Positions 1 to 7,755 are shown, counted from the stretch's first letter. The stretch is 10,465 nt of DNA from Euperipatoides rowelli (GCA_003024985.2 PXIH01S0003995.1), one strand, 5' to 3'. Notes: generated by a model from the sequence alone, not told the origin. Translations and numbers: made by a program.

Positions 1-552
1 GTGATCAAAATATAATAAATGTTGAGGTTAATTAAAGTTGATAAACCAAGCACAACAAATAAATGGAGGTGATAGTTTGTCCAAGGAGATTAATTTATCC
101 CAAGACAACTACACTTAAATTTTGCAGAGAGAGAATTGCAACTCAAATGACATTAACAATTTTTATGAGGAGGAAAATTTGGGGATCAATACGTCATATC
201 AATTTCAAACTAACACAAACTCCATAATCAGAAGAAATAAAAGCAAAGAAACAAGTACAGTAAAAATATGATAAAAAAAAATTAAGATGCATTATATGCA
301 TTTATCGTAGTATATTCATACTACGATAATACACACCACTAAATCTTATAAAATGAACTCCTATAGTCACGCTAGGAATATAAGATGACACTTTGGTATA
401 ATTAATTAAATTTGTTGACAGGTGTGAGGTTCGGACCAACTATACCATGAGATACATACAAACATTTACACAATCATCCATACACATTTAGACAGCCACC
501 AAACAAAACACAACACACACACACCAAAAGAGAACATTCTCAGACTCGTGAG
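1..552. other. Non-coding AT-rich flank downstream of pol
   Basis: No reading frame of note on either strand. This stretch follows the stop of the minus-strand pol gene, where a Ty3/gypsy element would carry its polypurine tract and 3' LTR. I see no long purine run on the minus strand just after the stop, and nothing here matches the sequence upstream of gag (5134-5700) in a way that would define an LTR pair. A short (AC)6 run lies at 513-524 and a perfect hairpin at 302-329. The 3' LTR may be absent, diverged, or mostly beyond the left edge of the window. Confidence 0.6.
302..329. repeat. Perfect 12-bp inverted repeat (hairpin)
   Basis: The arms 302-313 (TTATCGTAGTAT) and 318-329 (ATACTACGATAA) are exact reverse complements around a 4-nt loop (ATTC). 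Directly before it, 287-301 is a smaller ATGCAT-TAT-ATGCAT inverted repeat. There is no T-run after the stem and no gene next to it on the plus strand. It lies about 220 bp beyond the pol stop, so it could sit in a degenerate 3' LTR or untranslated end of the element. Function unknown. Confidence 0.75.
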
Positions 553-1083
553 TTAGCTCATAGGATTGCCCTGCAGATCTTTACCCATGCTCCTTGTCAC
601 CCTTCTCTCGATGTTACCACTTGGTTGGTCATCGAAATGCTCTCTAAAATATCGTTTTAACTTGTTCACATGCACAACCTTCTCATTGAAAGGATCCCTC
701 ATGTCACATATTTTATAATTCACAGTGCTAAGTCTTGCTGACACTCTGTATGGACCCTTATATCTGGGTTTAATTTTTTGATGCTTGCCCACATAGCTAG
801 TTGTGTCAAAGTATAAAACCGGATCACCCACCCTCAGCTCCATACGCCTGACATTTCCACTCCTGGGGTCACTACTCCTCCTGGTGGACAAAACTAGTTG
901 TCTTTCCACTTTGGCTCTAGATTCCGATAGCTGATCGCATAACTTAGCCACAAGCTCAGGCAAAGGGTCAGAGCCACTCACATCACCACTGAGGATAGGT
1001 GTACCAGGATGAAGTTGGTCAAACCCATGGAAGATGAAGAATGGGCTCTCACCCGTACTCCTGTGTACTGAGTTGTTCAAGTT
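553..1083 (-). pseudogene. pol: Integrase C-terminal part with GPY/F module (pol fragment)
   Basis: This is the end of the pol reading frame. It continues in the same frame as the integrase core (1084-1611) after one stop codon. About 10 residues in, SVHRSTGESPFF matches the conserved post-catalytic segment of Ty3/gypsy integrases (typically H-x-S-T-G-x-S-P-F). Around residues 80-90 a basic, V-G-D-rich stretch leads into the GPY/F module: KGPY at 108-111, then a Y-x-I pair and VHVNKLKRY at 137-144. This module helps integrase multimerise and bind DNA. No chromodomain follows. The tail is basic (ERRVTRSMGK) and ends in TAA at 553-555. The fragment opens without an ATG because it is separated from the core only by the nonsense codon. 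Confidence 0.88.
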
Positions 1084-1611
1084 TTAAACCACAAAAGGGA
1101 TGTATTCATCCCACTTGTTATATTGGGATTCACAAATTTTGGACAGAACCCCTAGTATTTTCAAGTTGGCTCTCTCTGAAACACCATTTGCCTGTGGATT
1201 ATACAGAGTTGTGTATATGCCCTTTATTCCCAGTTTCCTGTGCATTTCCCTCATTATGTTTCCAGTAAATTGACCACCTCTGTCTGACACTATTTTAGCT
1301 GATGCCCCATATTTAGTCAGTATATTCTGTATGTAGTCCTTGGCTACAGTTTGAGCCTCAATGTTCCTAATAGGAGACACAAAGGTCATTCTGCTGAAAT
1401 GATCAACCCACACTACCATATATTTATTTTGATGCTGGGTAGTAGCAAAAGGACCAATCAAGTCAACCAAAAGCCTCTCCATGGGGCACTGGGAGGGCTT
1501 TATGGGCTGGAAAGGGGTCCTAGTCCTAATGGTGTTTCTCCTTTGACATACATCACATGATCTAACATAATTTTCGATGTCTTTCCACATTCCCTCCCAG
1601 ATGAACAGCAA
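1084..1611 (-). pseudogene. pol: Integrase catalytic core (rve, D-D-35-E), pol fragment
   Basis: Integrase inserts the cDNA copy of the element into host DNA. In this 175-residue frame the zinc-binding cysteines are C19 and C22 (CDVCQRR). The RNase-H-like core begins near residue 45. The three metal-binding residues are D50 (LLVDLIGPF), D110 (IVSDRGGQF) and E146 (GVSERANLK). D110 and E146 are 35 residues apart, the exact family spacing, so the active site is intact on paper. The frame is closed by TAA at 1084-1086, in the middle of the conserved region that continues in the same frame at 553-1083; this is a simple nonsense break. Upstream, the histidine half of the zinc domain is in another frame because of a C8 run at 1648-1655. 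Confidence 0.93.
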
Positions 1612-1738
1612 TCTAATCTTCCATTTAGTGATAGGTGATAAGAGATGCCCCCCCCTGTCATCCCATCATGATAGTGGGACATCACACTCTTCAATGCTTC
1701 AGGGACAATGACTATATCTACACCTATTTACCCTGGCA
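1612..1738 (-). pseudogene. pol: Integrase N-terminal zinc-binding segment (HHCC, histidine half)
   Basis: On the minus strand, the frame upstream of the C8 run reads SVMSHYHDGMTGG (about 1691-1653). This matches the H-x-x-x-G-H region that begins the HHCC zinc domain of Ty3/gypsy integrases. The second histidine falls on the far side of the run (G8 on the coding strand, 1648-1655), which changes frame before the cysteines at 1552-1558. Another change near 1737 separates this piece from the upstream linker. The assignment rests on position and motif only, since the piece is short. Confidence 0.65.
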
Positions 1739-1884
1739 GGCAACACACACTTAAGAACAACCTTCATCATTGATGGTGTATTCCTCCTCCTTATATTCTC
1801 CACTACCCAATTTCCATTTAATTTCTTGACAGATTCTATCCTTTCATTGACCCTCCAGAATTCTACTAGTGTTGACAACATCAT
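1699..1884 (-). pseudogene. pol: Linker between RNase H and integrase (pol fragment)
   Basis: This open stretch of about 60 codons contains a basic, asparagine-rich segment (ESVKKLNGNWVVENIRRRN). No domain is recognised. Its place between the RNase H end and the integrase zinc domain fits the variable connection present in Ty3/gypsy Pol proteins. It ends at a TGA near 1699 shortly after a frame change close to 1737, and its upstream part overlaps another frame that carries the RNase H tail, so the true protein path switches frames near 1850. Confidence 0.6.
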
Positions 1885-1987
1885 TTAGATGACAAGCATA
1901 CACCGTTATTAGGGGAACATCATCACTATGAGCTCTGGAGAGCCAGTAAGCCACAAAGTTGAACTTGCCTGGCTTATATTCTATGAG
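1844..1987 (-). pseudogene. pol: RNase H C-terminal tail (pol fragment, catalytic Asp lost)
   Basis: After a frame change near 1985 the minus strand reads IEYKPGKFNFVAYWLSRAH. This is the closing motif of Ty3/gypsy RNase H (usually Y-x-x-G-x-x-N-x-x-A-D-x-L-S-R). The aspartate that completes the metal site in this family is a tyrosine here: codon TAC, plus-strand positions 1946-1948, one base from the GAC Asp codon. The frame stays open to a TGA at 1844-1846. Together with TDAS, ERE and TDH in the preceding fragment this gives a complete but inactivated RNase H domain. Confidence 0.82.
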
Positions 1988-2748
1988 AATATTGTATCCT
2001 GTACTTGAAGCAGCCATCTGACCAGTCTCATATTTGTGTCCTTGAGTTGAAACATGTATGACAGGGGTCTGTGGTCAGTTTGCAGCAGTATCCTGTAATG
2101 ATAGGTCAGATGTTTAAACTGAGAGAGGGCGTACACTATTGCTAGAGCCTCTCTCTCTATGGCAGAATAATGTCTTTCGGCCTGGTTCAAATTCCTGCTA
2201 CAGAACGCCACAGGATAAAGCTGGTTTTCATCATCATACTGCTCCAACACAGCACCCACACCTATACCACTAGCATCAGTTTTGATGATAAACTCCTTTG
2301 CGAAGGTAGGATATTGAAGGAGAGGTGCTTCCATCAACTTTTGCTTCAAAGTGATAAATGCTGACTCAGCATCAGCACTCCATTTATTGGTTATCCCTCC
2401 CTTACCTTTCAACAATTCATAAAGTGGATTGGTTATCTCAGTTATGCCTGGTATAAATCTTCTGTAGAAGTTTATTGTCCCAAGAAAACTCCTCACCTGC
2501 TTAACCGTGTCAGGTCTCTCAAAATTCCGTATTACCTCGACATTCTNCTTGGTTGGTCTAAATCCCTCCTGATCTATGATGTGACCAAGGAATTTAATGG
2601 ATTTCTGGAAATGAACACACTTCGAGGGTCTGACTGCCATTTTAATCATCTTCAATGCTGCCAACACAAGTTTGAGAACTCTAAGGTGATCCTCAACATC
2701 ATGAGTATATATTATAATGTCATCCTGAAAAAAACCATACAATGGCAA
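1981..2748 (-). pseudogene. pol: Reverse transcriptase palm/thumb plus RNase H (pol fragment)
   Basis: This is the longest intact part of pol, about 255 codons. It starts just before the catalytic FQDD motif (D9, D10). The usual residue at the first position is Tyr, so Phe is a variant. The primer-grip and thumb region follows: KFLGHIIDQEGFRP (52-65), then VRSFLGTINFYRRFIPG (85-101), a hallmark of Ty3/gypsy RT. A connection leads into RNase H with TDAS (D158), YSAIEREALA (E198/E200) and TDH (D225). One N near plus position 2547 makes a single residue unknown. The frame is broken upstream at an A7 run (plus 2728-2734) and downstream near 1985. The product would copy the element RNA into DNA and remove the RNA strand. 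Confidence 0.94.
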
Positions 2749-2771
2749 TCAGAGATGACATCATATAATGC

Positions 2772-3056
2772 CTAATTCATCACCTTTTGAAACCAGCCTG
2801 CACTGGTGGACAAGCTTTGGGCAAGCCTTTCCATTCTGTATCTCCCAAAGGGGGTACTAAACATGAACCTATCCTTGATGTCGTCATGCAATTTGACATT
2901 AAAGTACCCATTATTAAGGTCAAGGGTGGAGAAAACCTTAGACCTTCCCAGCTTATCTATTATCTCATCAATCCTCATCAATGGGTACTTGAAAGGTTCA
3001 ACAATCTGGTTTATTTTTCTGAGATCCAACACCATCCTGATGTCCGTAGAGGGAGG
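2772..3056 (-). pseudogene. pol: Reverse transcriptase fingers/palm N-terminal part (pol fragment)
   Basis: The frame reads VLDLRKIN, matching the conserved D-x-R-x-x-N of motif 1 or 2 in retrotransposon RTs. Then comes FSTLDLNNGYF, motif A with the first catalytic aspartate, and a T-P-F-G-R-Y segment. The next conserved block, normally RxPFGL-x-x-A-P-x-x-FQ, is degenerate here (RLAQSLSTSAGWFQ): the P-F-G-L core is lost while the trailing FQ remains. The frame ends in TAG at 2772-2774, and the catalytic DD pair resumes in another frame about 30 bases later. Upstream it is cut off by a T7 run (plus 3057-3063). Confidence 0.88.
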
Positions 3057-3223
3057 TTTTTTTCAAGGAACATTGCTGGAGTGTTCCAGTTAGAGCAAGT
3101 TTTACTCACAATCGCAGCACTCTCAAGACCCACCACCTTTTTACGTATAGAATTATAGAGCTTATGAAGCACACAGTATTGTCTTTGATAGATGGCCTCA
3201 TCAGACAAAAATTTGGGTTTATA
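3011..3223 (-). pseudogene. pol: Protease-RT linker and RT N-terminal finger (pol fragment)
   Basis: An open stretch of roughly 70 codons lies between the protease end and the RT fingers. Its last part reads SNWNTPAMFLEK, which matches the S-x-W-x-S-P-x-x-x-V-x-K segment that opens the RT domain in Ty3/gypsy elements. The earlier part has the basic IRKKVVGLESAAIV where other elements carry the R-x-x-V-x-x-x-I-x-x-L segment. It is offset from the protease frame near a G6 run (plus 3224-3229) and from the RT frame at the T7 run 3057-3063, so both joins may be homopolymer length changes. Confidence 0.75.
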
Positions 3224-3246
3224 GGGGGGAGGTTTGCTCCAGTCAT

Positions 3247-3852
3247 TTAGGTGACATCTATCAGGATGCCAGCATTGTCGGCTACAATTTCTCTGAGACC
3301 ACTCATTTGGGATTTGGATAGGTCCAACCCATCCCCTTTCATAAGTGAGAGCAACTCACTGGTTCTACTCTCACTGCAGTCTGGTGCTATTAATGAGTGA
3401 CACCACCCATGCCTGATTCCACTCACATTAGTAATGGGTTTCCCATCTTCATCATTAGGTTCACCTCTCAGCATTATCTCACCCATCTGTATGTCAATTG
3501 TGGCCTTGTGGTCAACGAGTATGTCATATCCAAGAATAAAATCATAAGGACAGCACTTGTTCAATTCTGTGATGCATACCTCATGCTGGAATTTTACATT
3601 ACCTACCACCAGTGAAACTTCCATACAGTGGAATGTCACCCTTTGGTCAGATTTGGGTGATATTAGACTTATGATTTGACCTGTTCTCATCATTTCCTCA
3701 TCAGTCACAAACTCTCTATCCAACAGTGAGAACTGCACGCCAGTGTCAATCAATGCTCTAGCAGATCTACCCAATATGTGCAAATTTACCAAAGGCTTGT
3801 TATCATACTCTTGGATTATTTTTAGTCTGGTAGAAATATCACTTGTGGGACT
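3247..3852 (-). pseudogene. Retropepsin-like aspartic protease (pol/PR fragment)
   Basis: This would be the protease that cuts the Gag-Pol polyprotein. Counting from a TTG at 3792, the active-site triplet is D16-T17-G18 within ARALIDTGVQFSLLD. Retroviral proteases normally have DTGA or DSGA here, so valine is unusual. A hydrophobic-glycine block follows at 85-94 (FILGYDILVD), matching the I-L-G-x-D-x-L signature. The frame is open upstream to about 3852 without an ATG, as expected for part of a polyprotein. After the protease fold, about 60 further residues include an acidic/leucine-rich stretch (ELLSLMKGDGLDL) that usually leads into RT. It ends in TAA at 3247-3249. The domain is clear; the ends are not. 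Confidence 0.86.
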
Positions 3853-3971
3853 ATGCCTCTATTATCACTATGTTTGTCACTAATAACATGTTTATTTACT
3901 TTGAGCTTGGTTTTTCTTTTGTCATGCAGGGCCCCCTCCACATGAGCACTCACGAGGAAAGGACGTTGGGG
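3822..3971 (-). pseudogene. Gag-protease linker fragment
   Basis: About 50 codons are open in a frame one base away from both neighbours. The piece is lysine-rich (HDKRKTKLKVNKH) and has no recognised domain. It sits between the last zinc knuckle of Gag and the protease. Its frame is +1 relative to the nucleocapsid frame that ends in TAA at 3973-3975, and the protease is back in the nucleocapsid frame. The detour could be two compensating indels or a diverged natural Gag/Pol junction. It ends in TAA at 3822-3824. Confidence 0.5.
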
Positions 3972-3972
3972 T

Positions 3973-5133
3973 TTAATGGATTCCTTTGTTCATTAGTGCA
4001 CCATCCCTATCTCTAAAATAACAATTTTCCTCAATGTGCCCTCCTTTGTTACAAATCTTGCACAGTGTCTGGGATCAATTGAATCTACTTCTGTTCCTAC
4101 ATGTCCTTTGGAAATGACCTGTTTCCCACAATTCCAGCACAAGACCTGGTGGGTTCCATGCACACTGTTACTCATTTGAGGGTTCTTCTTCAGTTTGTCT
4201 ACTTCCTGCAACTCCCTCACTTTCCTTTCCATTTCATCCTTGCTGAATTGCACCCTATTGACATTTGCTCCAGGTTCAGCATACCTGAGCTCACACTCTT
4301 CCAGACGTAATGCTAGTTTAACAGCATCAGCGAAAGTCTTAACATCTGCCTTGATGACCTCAATTCTGTACCTATTTAGCAATCCCTTGATGAACTGCTG
4401 AGATAGAAGTTGGTCAAATAGGATGTCATCATTAAATCCCTTTCGATAGGCATTACCCAGACTCTTGAGACTGAGTTTGAATGATGTCACCGACTCTCCT
4501 TGTCCTTGCTTGCAACTCCAGAACAGTTCCTGGCTCTGAGTGGAGTTCAACTCTTTACTAAACAGTCTTTCGAACTCAATTAATCTTTCACTGAATGATA
4601 TCCCTTCAACATCGCCCAGGCCTTCAAAATATTTCGCCTTGCCATGTCCTGTTAATTTCGACTCAAATGCTGTCCGGGCATGAGCCTGGGTCCATTTGTT
4701 TTCCCTTGCAAGGTCACGAAAGGCAGACACAAATCTCTTAGTCTCATTTAGGTCCTTAGCATCCCATGCAAATGATGGGAGCAATTTTATAGAATCTCTC
4801 CCCCCCCGAGTGCTCACAGGCTCCTTGTCATACTCGTTAATATCAATGCTATTACTTGCCTCAGAAATAGGGTTCAAATTGCTAGTTTCAATTTCCTTAC
4901 CGATTTTGACCTGTCTCGTATTACATACCAGGGAGTCAATTATCCCTTTCATTTTAGTAAGTTCACTATCTCTCTCTCTGATCATCACCAACATTTGTTC
5001 CAATGACAAATTCTCATCACTCACCGACTACTGTCTGACTCCCCTCCTCCTCACAATTAATGATCGTTGCTTTCTCTCCCTCCACTACACCCAGTTCAAT
5101 TGTGTTTGCCTGAGTTTTACTCCTCATTTCCAT
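3973..5133 (-). pseudogene. gag: Gag capsid-nucleocapsid polyprotein, frame-broken
   Basis: Gag packages the element RNA into particles. The best start is ATG at 5133-5131, open for 38 codons to a TGA at 5017-5019. A one-base frame change near 5021 leads into a 340-residue frame with no ATG at its head (GTG at 5024). That frame has a charged N-terminal helix (residues 3-30), a retrotransposon-Gag capsid block (about 84-245, including GESVTSFKLSLKSLGNAYR at 176-194), a charged helix (263-283) and then CWNCGKQ at 296-302. A missing base near 4119 moves the rest of this first CCHC knuckle into another frame. A complete second knuckle (CX2CX4HX4C) lies at 4062-4021 in that same alternate frame, after an in-frame TGA at 4075-4077. 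Two CCHC knuckles are common in arthropod Ty3/gypsy Gags. Confidence 0.88.
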
Positions 5134-5160
5134 TAAATTGATTTTAGATATAAATGGCAA

Positions 5161-5205
5161 GCGGTGTGACAACTGATACAGACAGACCAACAAGAAATTT
5201 TTTTA
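5161..5205 (+). repeat. Left arm of 3.3-kb-spaced imperfect inverted repeat
   Basis: The arm begins GCGGTGTGAC and contains CTGATACAGAC (5173-5183), CCAACAA (5187-5193) and AAATTTTTTTA (5195-5205). All four blocks recur as reverse complements in the same order at 8402-8449, with small length differences between blocks. The inner part TGTGAC resembles an LTR tip. The arm lies 28 bp upstream of the gag ATG on the minus strand, exactly where the 5' LTR end and primer-binding site would be, but no TGG-starting tRNA-complementary tract follows. It may be the LTR end of this retrotransposon family or a terminus of an inserted DNA element. Confidence 0.7.
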
Positions 5206-5608
5206 AATAGCATGGTGTAAATATCAATCTTTAACACACACTGTTCCTTTACTAAAAGGAATAAACAAATACTAAAGTAAAATATTTACAAAATTTAATT
5301 TTTAAAAAAATTGTAAAGCACTAGACCAAATTCACAGGGAAAGAGAAAATTAAAAGAAAGAGGTGGGGTTTCGTAAAAATTTAGAAAAAGTGTCTGGTAA
5401 AAATTTNAGCGGGTATTTCAATTATTTCACGCGTGAAACACGCGTCTACATGCATTAACGCGATCTCTGAGTAACACATAAAAATAATAACCAAACCTAA
5501 AATATCTAGTGCATGGTCTGAAAAATGTGCCTTAATTAACTTTCAAACTTAATGTACTTACTTGTGCAAGATTTCTAGTTGAGTTGATTCCTCAGTATCC
5601 TTGAGTCA
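5206..5608. other. Non-coding AT-rich spacer
   Basis: I see no reading frame or RNA gene. Long A and T runs dominate, with one N at 5407. It holds a small inverted repeat TTCCTT-TACTAA-AAGGAA near 5244-5262 and a cluster of ACGCGT sites described separately. On the minus strand near 5572 the motif CAAGTAAGTA resembles a splice donor, but no exon is supported. Confidence 0.5.
5425..5438. repeat. 14-bp perfect palindrome with CpG core
   Basis: TTTCACGCGTGAAA is its own reverse complement. A second ACGCGT follows at 5440-5445. CpG-containing hexamers are rare in the surrounding AT-rich sequence. It could be a dimeric protein site, but no gene lies near it. Confidence 0.6.
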
Positions 5609-5772
5609 ATTTTCCGATCATAACAAAAACGCGTACAATCTCGAAGACACAATAAATCAGAATCGTTCCTTGATTTCAATGCTATAATGTATTTATTTCT
5701 ATGATTCTCGTTCGTATAATCATGGCTTTCAATTGGTTTTCGTTTTATCCATGTATTAAATCAAACTGAACA
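5609..5772 (+). repeat. 164-bp dispersed repeat, copy A
   Basis: The stretch starting ATTTTCCGATCATAAC and ending AAATCAAACTGAACA recurs in the same orientation at 8513-8676. By hand alignment the copies are the same length, with about 7 substitutions and no gaps. Outside these limits similarity stops abruptly on both sides. Copy A continues into CAATTTTGCAAATAAAA without an A-tail. It includes an AATAAA in its first third. No protein is encoded on either strand. It is likely part of an uncharacterised interspersed repeat. Confidence 0.88.
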
Positions 5773-6151
5773 CAATTTTGCAAATAAAATGTGGAAATTT
5801 TCTCCGCGTTATTCAAGNTTAAAAAAATTTCATCACAGAACCAAGTTCAAATCCATAAAATCGCAGACGCCACACTATTTAAATAAAACGGGAAAATAGT
5901 GAAACCCAAGGTACGTGCAACAACGTCAAAAAATTAAAAATTATAAAATTTAAAAAAAATTTATAACAATTGTTGACAAAGAATGAAATGCAAGGGACTT
6001 TGCAAACATCAACAAAAAAAAAGGAATAGTGCTTCACTGAAATAACATTCAACCTAACCATTACTTACATTATACAGATGATCACAATTGAAACAAAAAA
6101 CAGATTTAAAATAAGGCTAGATTTTAAAAGAACTCTACTTTAGAGAACATT

Positions 6152-6178
6152 AAAAATGATAAAGAACTTATCATTTTT
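6152..6178. repeat. Perfect 11-bp hairpin
   Basis: AAAAATGATAA (6152-6162) and TTATCATTTTT (6168-6178) are exact reverse complements around a 5-nt loop (AGAAC), followed by further T and A runs. In this A/T-rich sequence such stems arise easily by chance. No neighbouring gene suggests a terminator role. Confidence 0.55.
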
Positions 6179-6662
6179 TTAAAAAAATTTTTAAACATAT
6201 TCTAATTTAAAATAAAACAAAAACATTAATTCTCATACATACGTATGAAAATTTTAAATTTTTTTTACAGAAATCAAACAAGTTTATTATCATCTTTAAT
6301 TACATATCTATTATTTAAACAAAAGAAATTAAATACCAATTTAATCTCAAAAGCTGAAAAGTGGATTGGCTCAGACCAAGACACCCCCCTGTCACACTTC
6401 ATTACATGACACACCCACTTGATTCAAACATGAATTGAATCGGATTCAACCTTCGATCTAATATTTTACAAAAAGTAATAATAGGCTCTATTGTCTGGGG
6501 TGTCAGACCATGGAATAAAATTTTTCATTTATTGACCTCACAATAATTGATTATAATAATCAACACTACAATAATATTAGCTAAAAGGAGAATGGATCCC
6601 CTAGCCAAAGCAAACCCACCATTCAAAAACTACTTTTAGCGCTGACGAAATAAAAACCACAT

Positions 6663-6761
6663 AAAAAAATTGCTACCCCTGGTATACTATAGTAATGTTA
6701 TCAATGAATGACTCACGATGTAAAATTCAATTTAAAAATAATTAAATTCAGCAATTTTTTT
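6663..6761. repeat. 12-bp inverted repeat with 75-bp spacer (MITE-like)
   Basis: AAAAAAATTGCT at 6663-6674 faces AGCAATTTTTTT at 6750-6761. The spacer carries the palindrome TACTATAGTA near 6685. Seven of the twelve paired bases are A/T homopolymer, so the informative match is only ATTGCT. A very small MITE is possible; chance is a good alternative. Confidence 0.3.
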
Positions 6762-7330
6762 TCAACTATAACCACAGAGTGATCCTCATTGACAAAGTGG
6801 AATCAATGGAAAATGAAAGAAACAAATTTAAAAACAATAAAAAAATATTAAAATTAATAATTAATATAGATATCGATTAAATATCAATGACATCAATCAC
6901 TCTAGTGATAAAAAGATTTGACCGGAGAGCAGTAAGTATGGTGTACACTCTAAACACATCAACAATCACTACGAGGTCGATTCACTTTGAAAATAAACAA
7001 ATTAAATCAACTCTAACATTAAAAAAAAATAAAAAATTTTGTATCTGACTTCAGGTTTTTGCAGATGGAATGCAGATTCATTTGATACACATCCAAATGG
7101 CTCGATCAAAAATTCAAACTTAAAAAAAAAATTTCCAAAATATTTTTTTAAAAAAAGTTTTACTGGTGACCATTTTGTGCCACCCCCCAAACAAAAATTG
7201 AAAAAAAAAAAAAGATTACTTTCGATTAATTTCAATCAATAAAACCAGATGTGAAAATGATCACAAACTAATTTGCAAACTCAAAAATTAAAGTACTTAA
7301 CTAAGGGGTGAATAAAAATTTATACAAAAA

Positions 7331-7755
7331 AAATGATAGCCATTTTGGGTGTGCACAAAGAATAAAGCTTGCGGAGCACAGATGTCAGTGGTCAGCAAGA
7401 AATCCTAGTTGCGGACGTCAATGTCATTTTTCACCCCCCTTCACCCATTCGCACCCCCTCTCGTGTCCAAAATTATTTAGAAATTTATATCATACTAGTC
7501 CAATCTGTGGACCAACTACACCAGAATAGATTCAGACCAGGACGAGTGAGAGTGAAGATGACTGAGGGGAGAGTGAAAATTGCCTCCTTCAGTTCACTAC
7601 ACAAAGTACAGCTATGTTGCTATGATCACAACACCCATCAACCAACCAATTGCACCTGTCACTACTAATTGGTGAAATCAAGGTTGATAGCTGAAAAAAA
7701 ACATATTTATAAACTTATACATGTCAGAAGTTAACGGTCTGACCAAAAAAAGCAC
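7331..7755. other. Less AT-rich non-coding segment
   Basis: Base composition rises visibly in GC from about 7340, with C-rich runs (CACCCCCC, GCACCCCC). A plus-strand frame of about 99 codons (7369-7668) is open but has no recognisable domain, and two frames overlap it, so I do not call it a gene. The change in composition suggests a different origin from the flanking A/T-rich DNA, perhaps an old insertion. Confidence 0.35.

Larger units (their letters stand above)
553..5133 (-). mobile_element. Ty3/gypsy-type LTR retrotransposon internal region, degenerate
   Basis: About 4.6 kb of continuous gag-pol homology reads on the minus strand in the order capsid/nucleocapsid, protease, reverse transcriptase, RNase H, integrase. 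Integrase downstream of RNase H is the Ty3/gypsy (Metaviridae) order, unlike Ty1/copia. The internal length is normal for the group. The last reading frame ends in a GPY/F-type integrase tail with no env-like frame after it. Reading frame changes or stops occur near 5021, 4119, 4076, 3972, 3850, 3248, 3226, 3060, 2773, 2731, 1985, 1850, 1737, 1651 and 1085, so this copy cannot make an intact polyprotein. A break near 3972 could partly reflect a natural Gag/Pol frame change. LTRs were not identified. The clade within Ty3/gypsy cannot be settled by eye. Confidence 0.93.
5773..7330. other. Long non-coding AT-rich stretch
   Basis: I found no gene on either strand; short open stretches encode only Phe/Lys-rich low-complexity strings. 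The region has many poly(A)/poly(T) runs, one N at 5818, and small symmetric motifs: CATACGTATG (6238-6247), TTGAATC-G-GATTCAA (6435-6449), TTGATTA-TAA-TAATCAA near 6547-6563, and GACACCCC/GGGGTGTC facing each other near 6380 and 6498. A GTTCAAATCC near 5845 looks like a pol III B box, but no tRNA fold surrounds it. Confidence 0.55.

Noticed and set aside
421-449. Possible related copy of the LTR-like tip (GGTGTGA and GACCAAC also occur at 5163-5193)
   Set aside because: Only two 7-bp matches with different spacing, and the sequence beyond does not align, so an LTR pair is not supported.
1041-5136. Plus-strand open frames across the retrotransposon
   Set aside because: They lie opposite the recognised gag-pol coding strand and encode nothing recognisable.
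5838-5860. B-box-like GTTCAAATCC suggesting a tRNA or SINE promoter
   Set aside because: The flanking bases do not form a T-arm or acceptor stem, and no A box at suitable spacing was recognised.
5879-6061. Minus-strand Phe-rich frame of 60 codons
   Set aside because: Low-complexity translation of A/T runs, with no signal peptide pattern, domain or neighbours.
434-7524. Short direct repeat GGACCAACTATACC / GGACCAACTACACC at about 434 and 7509
   Set aside because: A 16-bp match with one difference is expected about once by chance in a window of this size.
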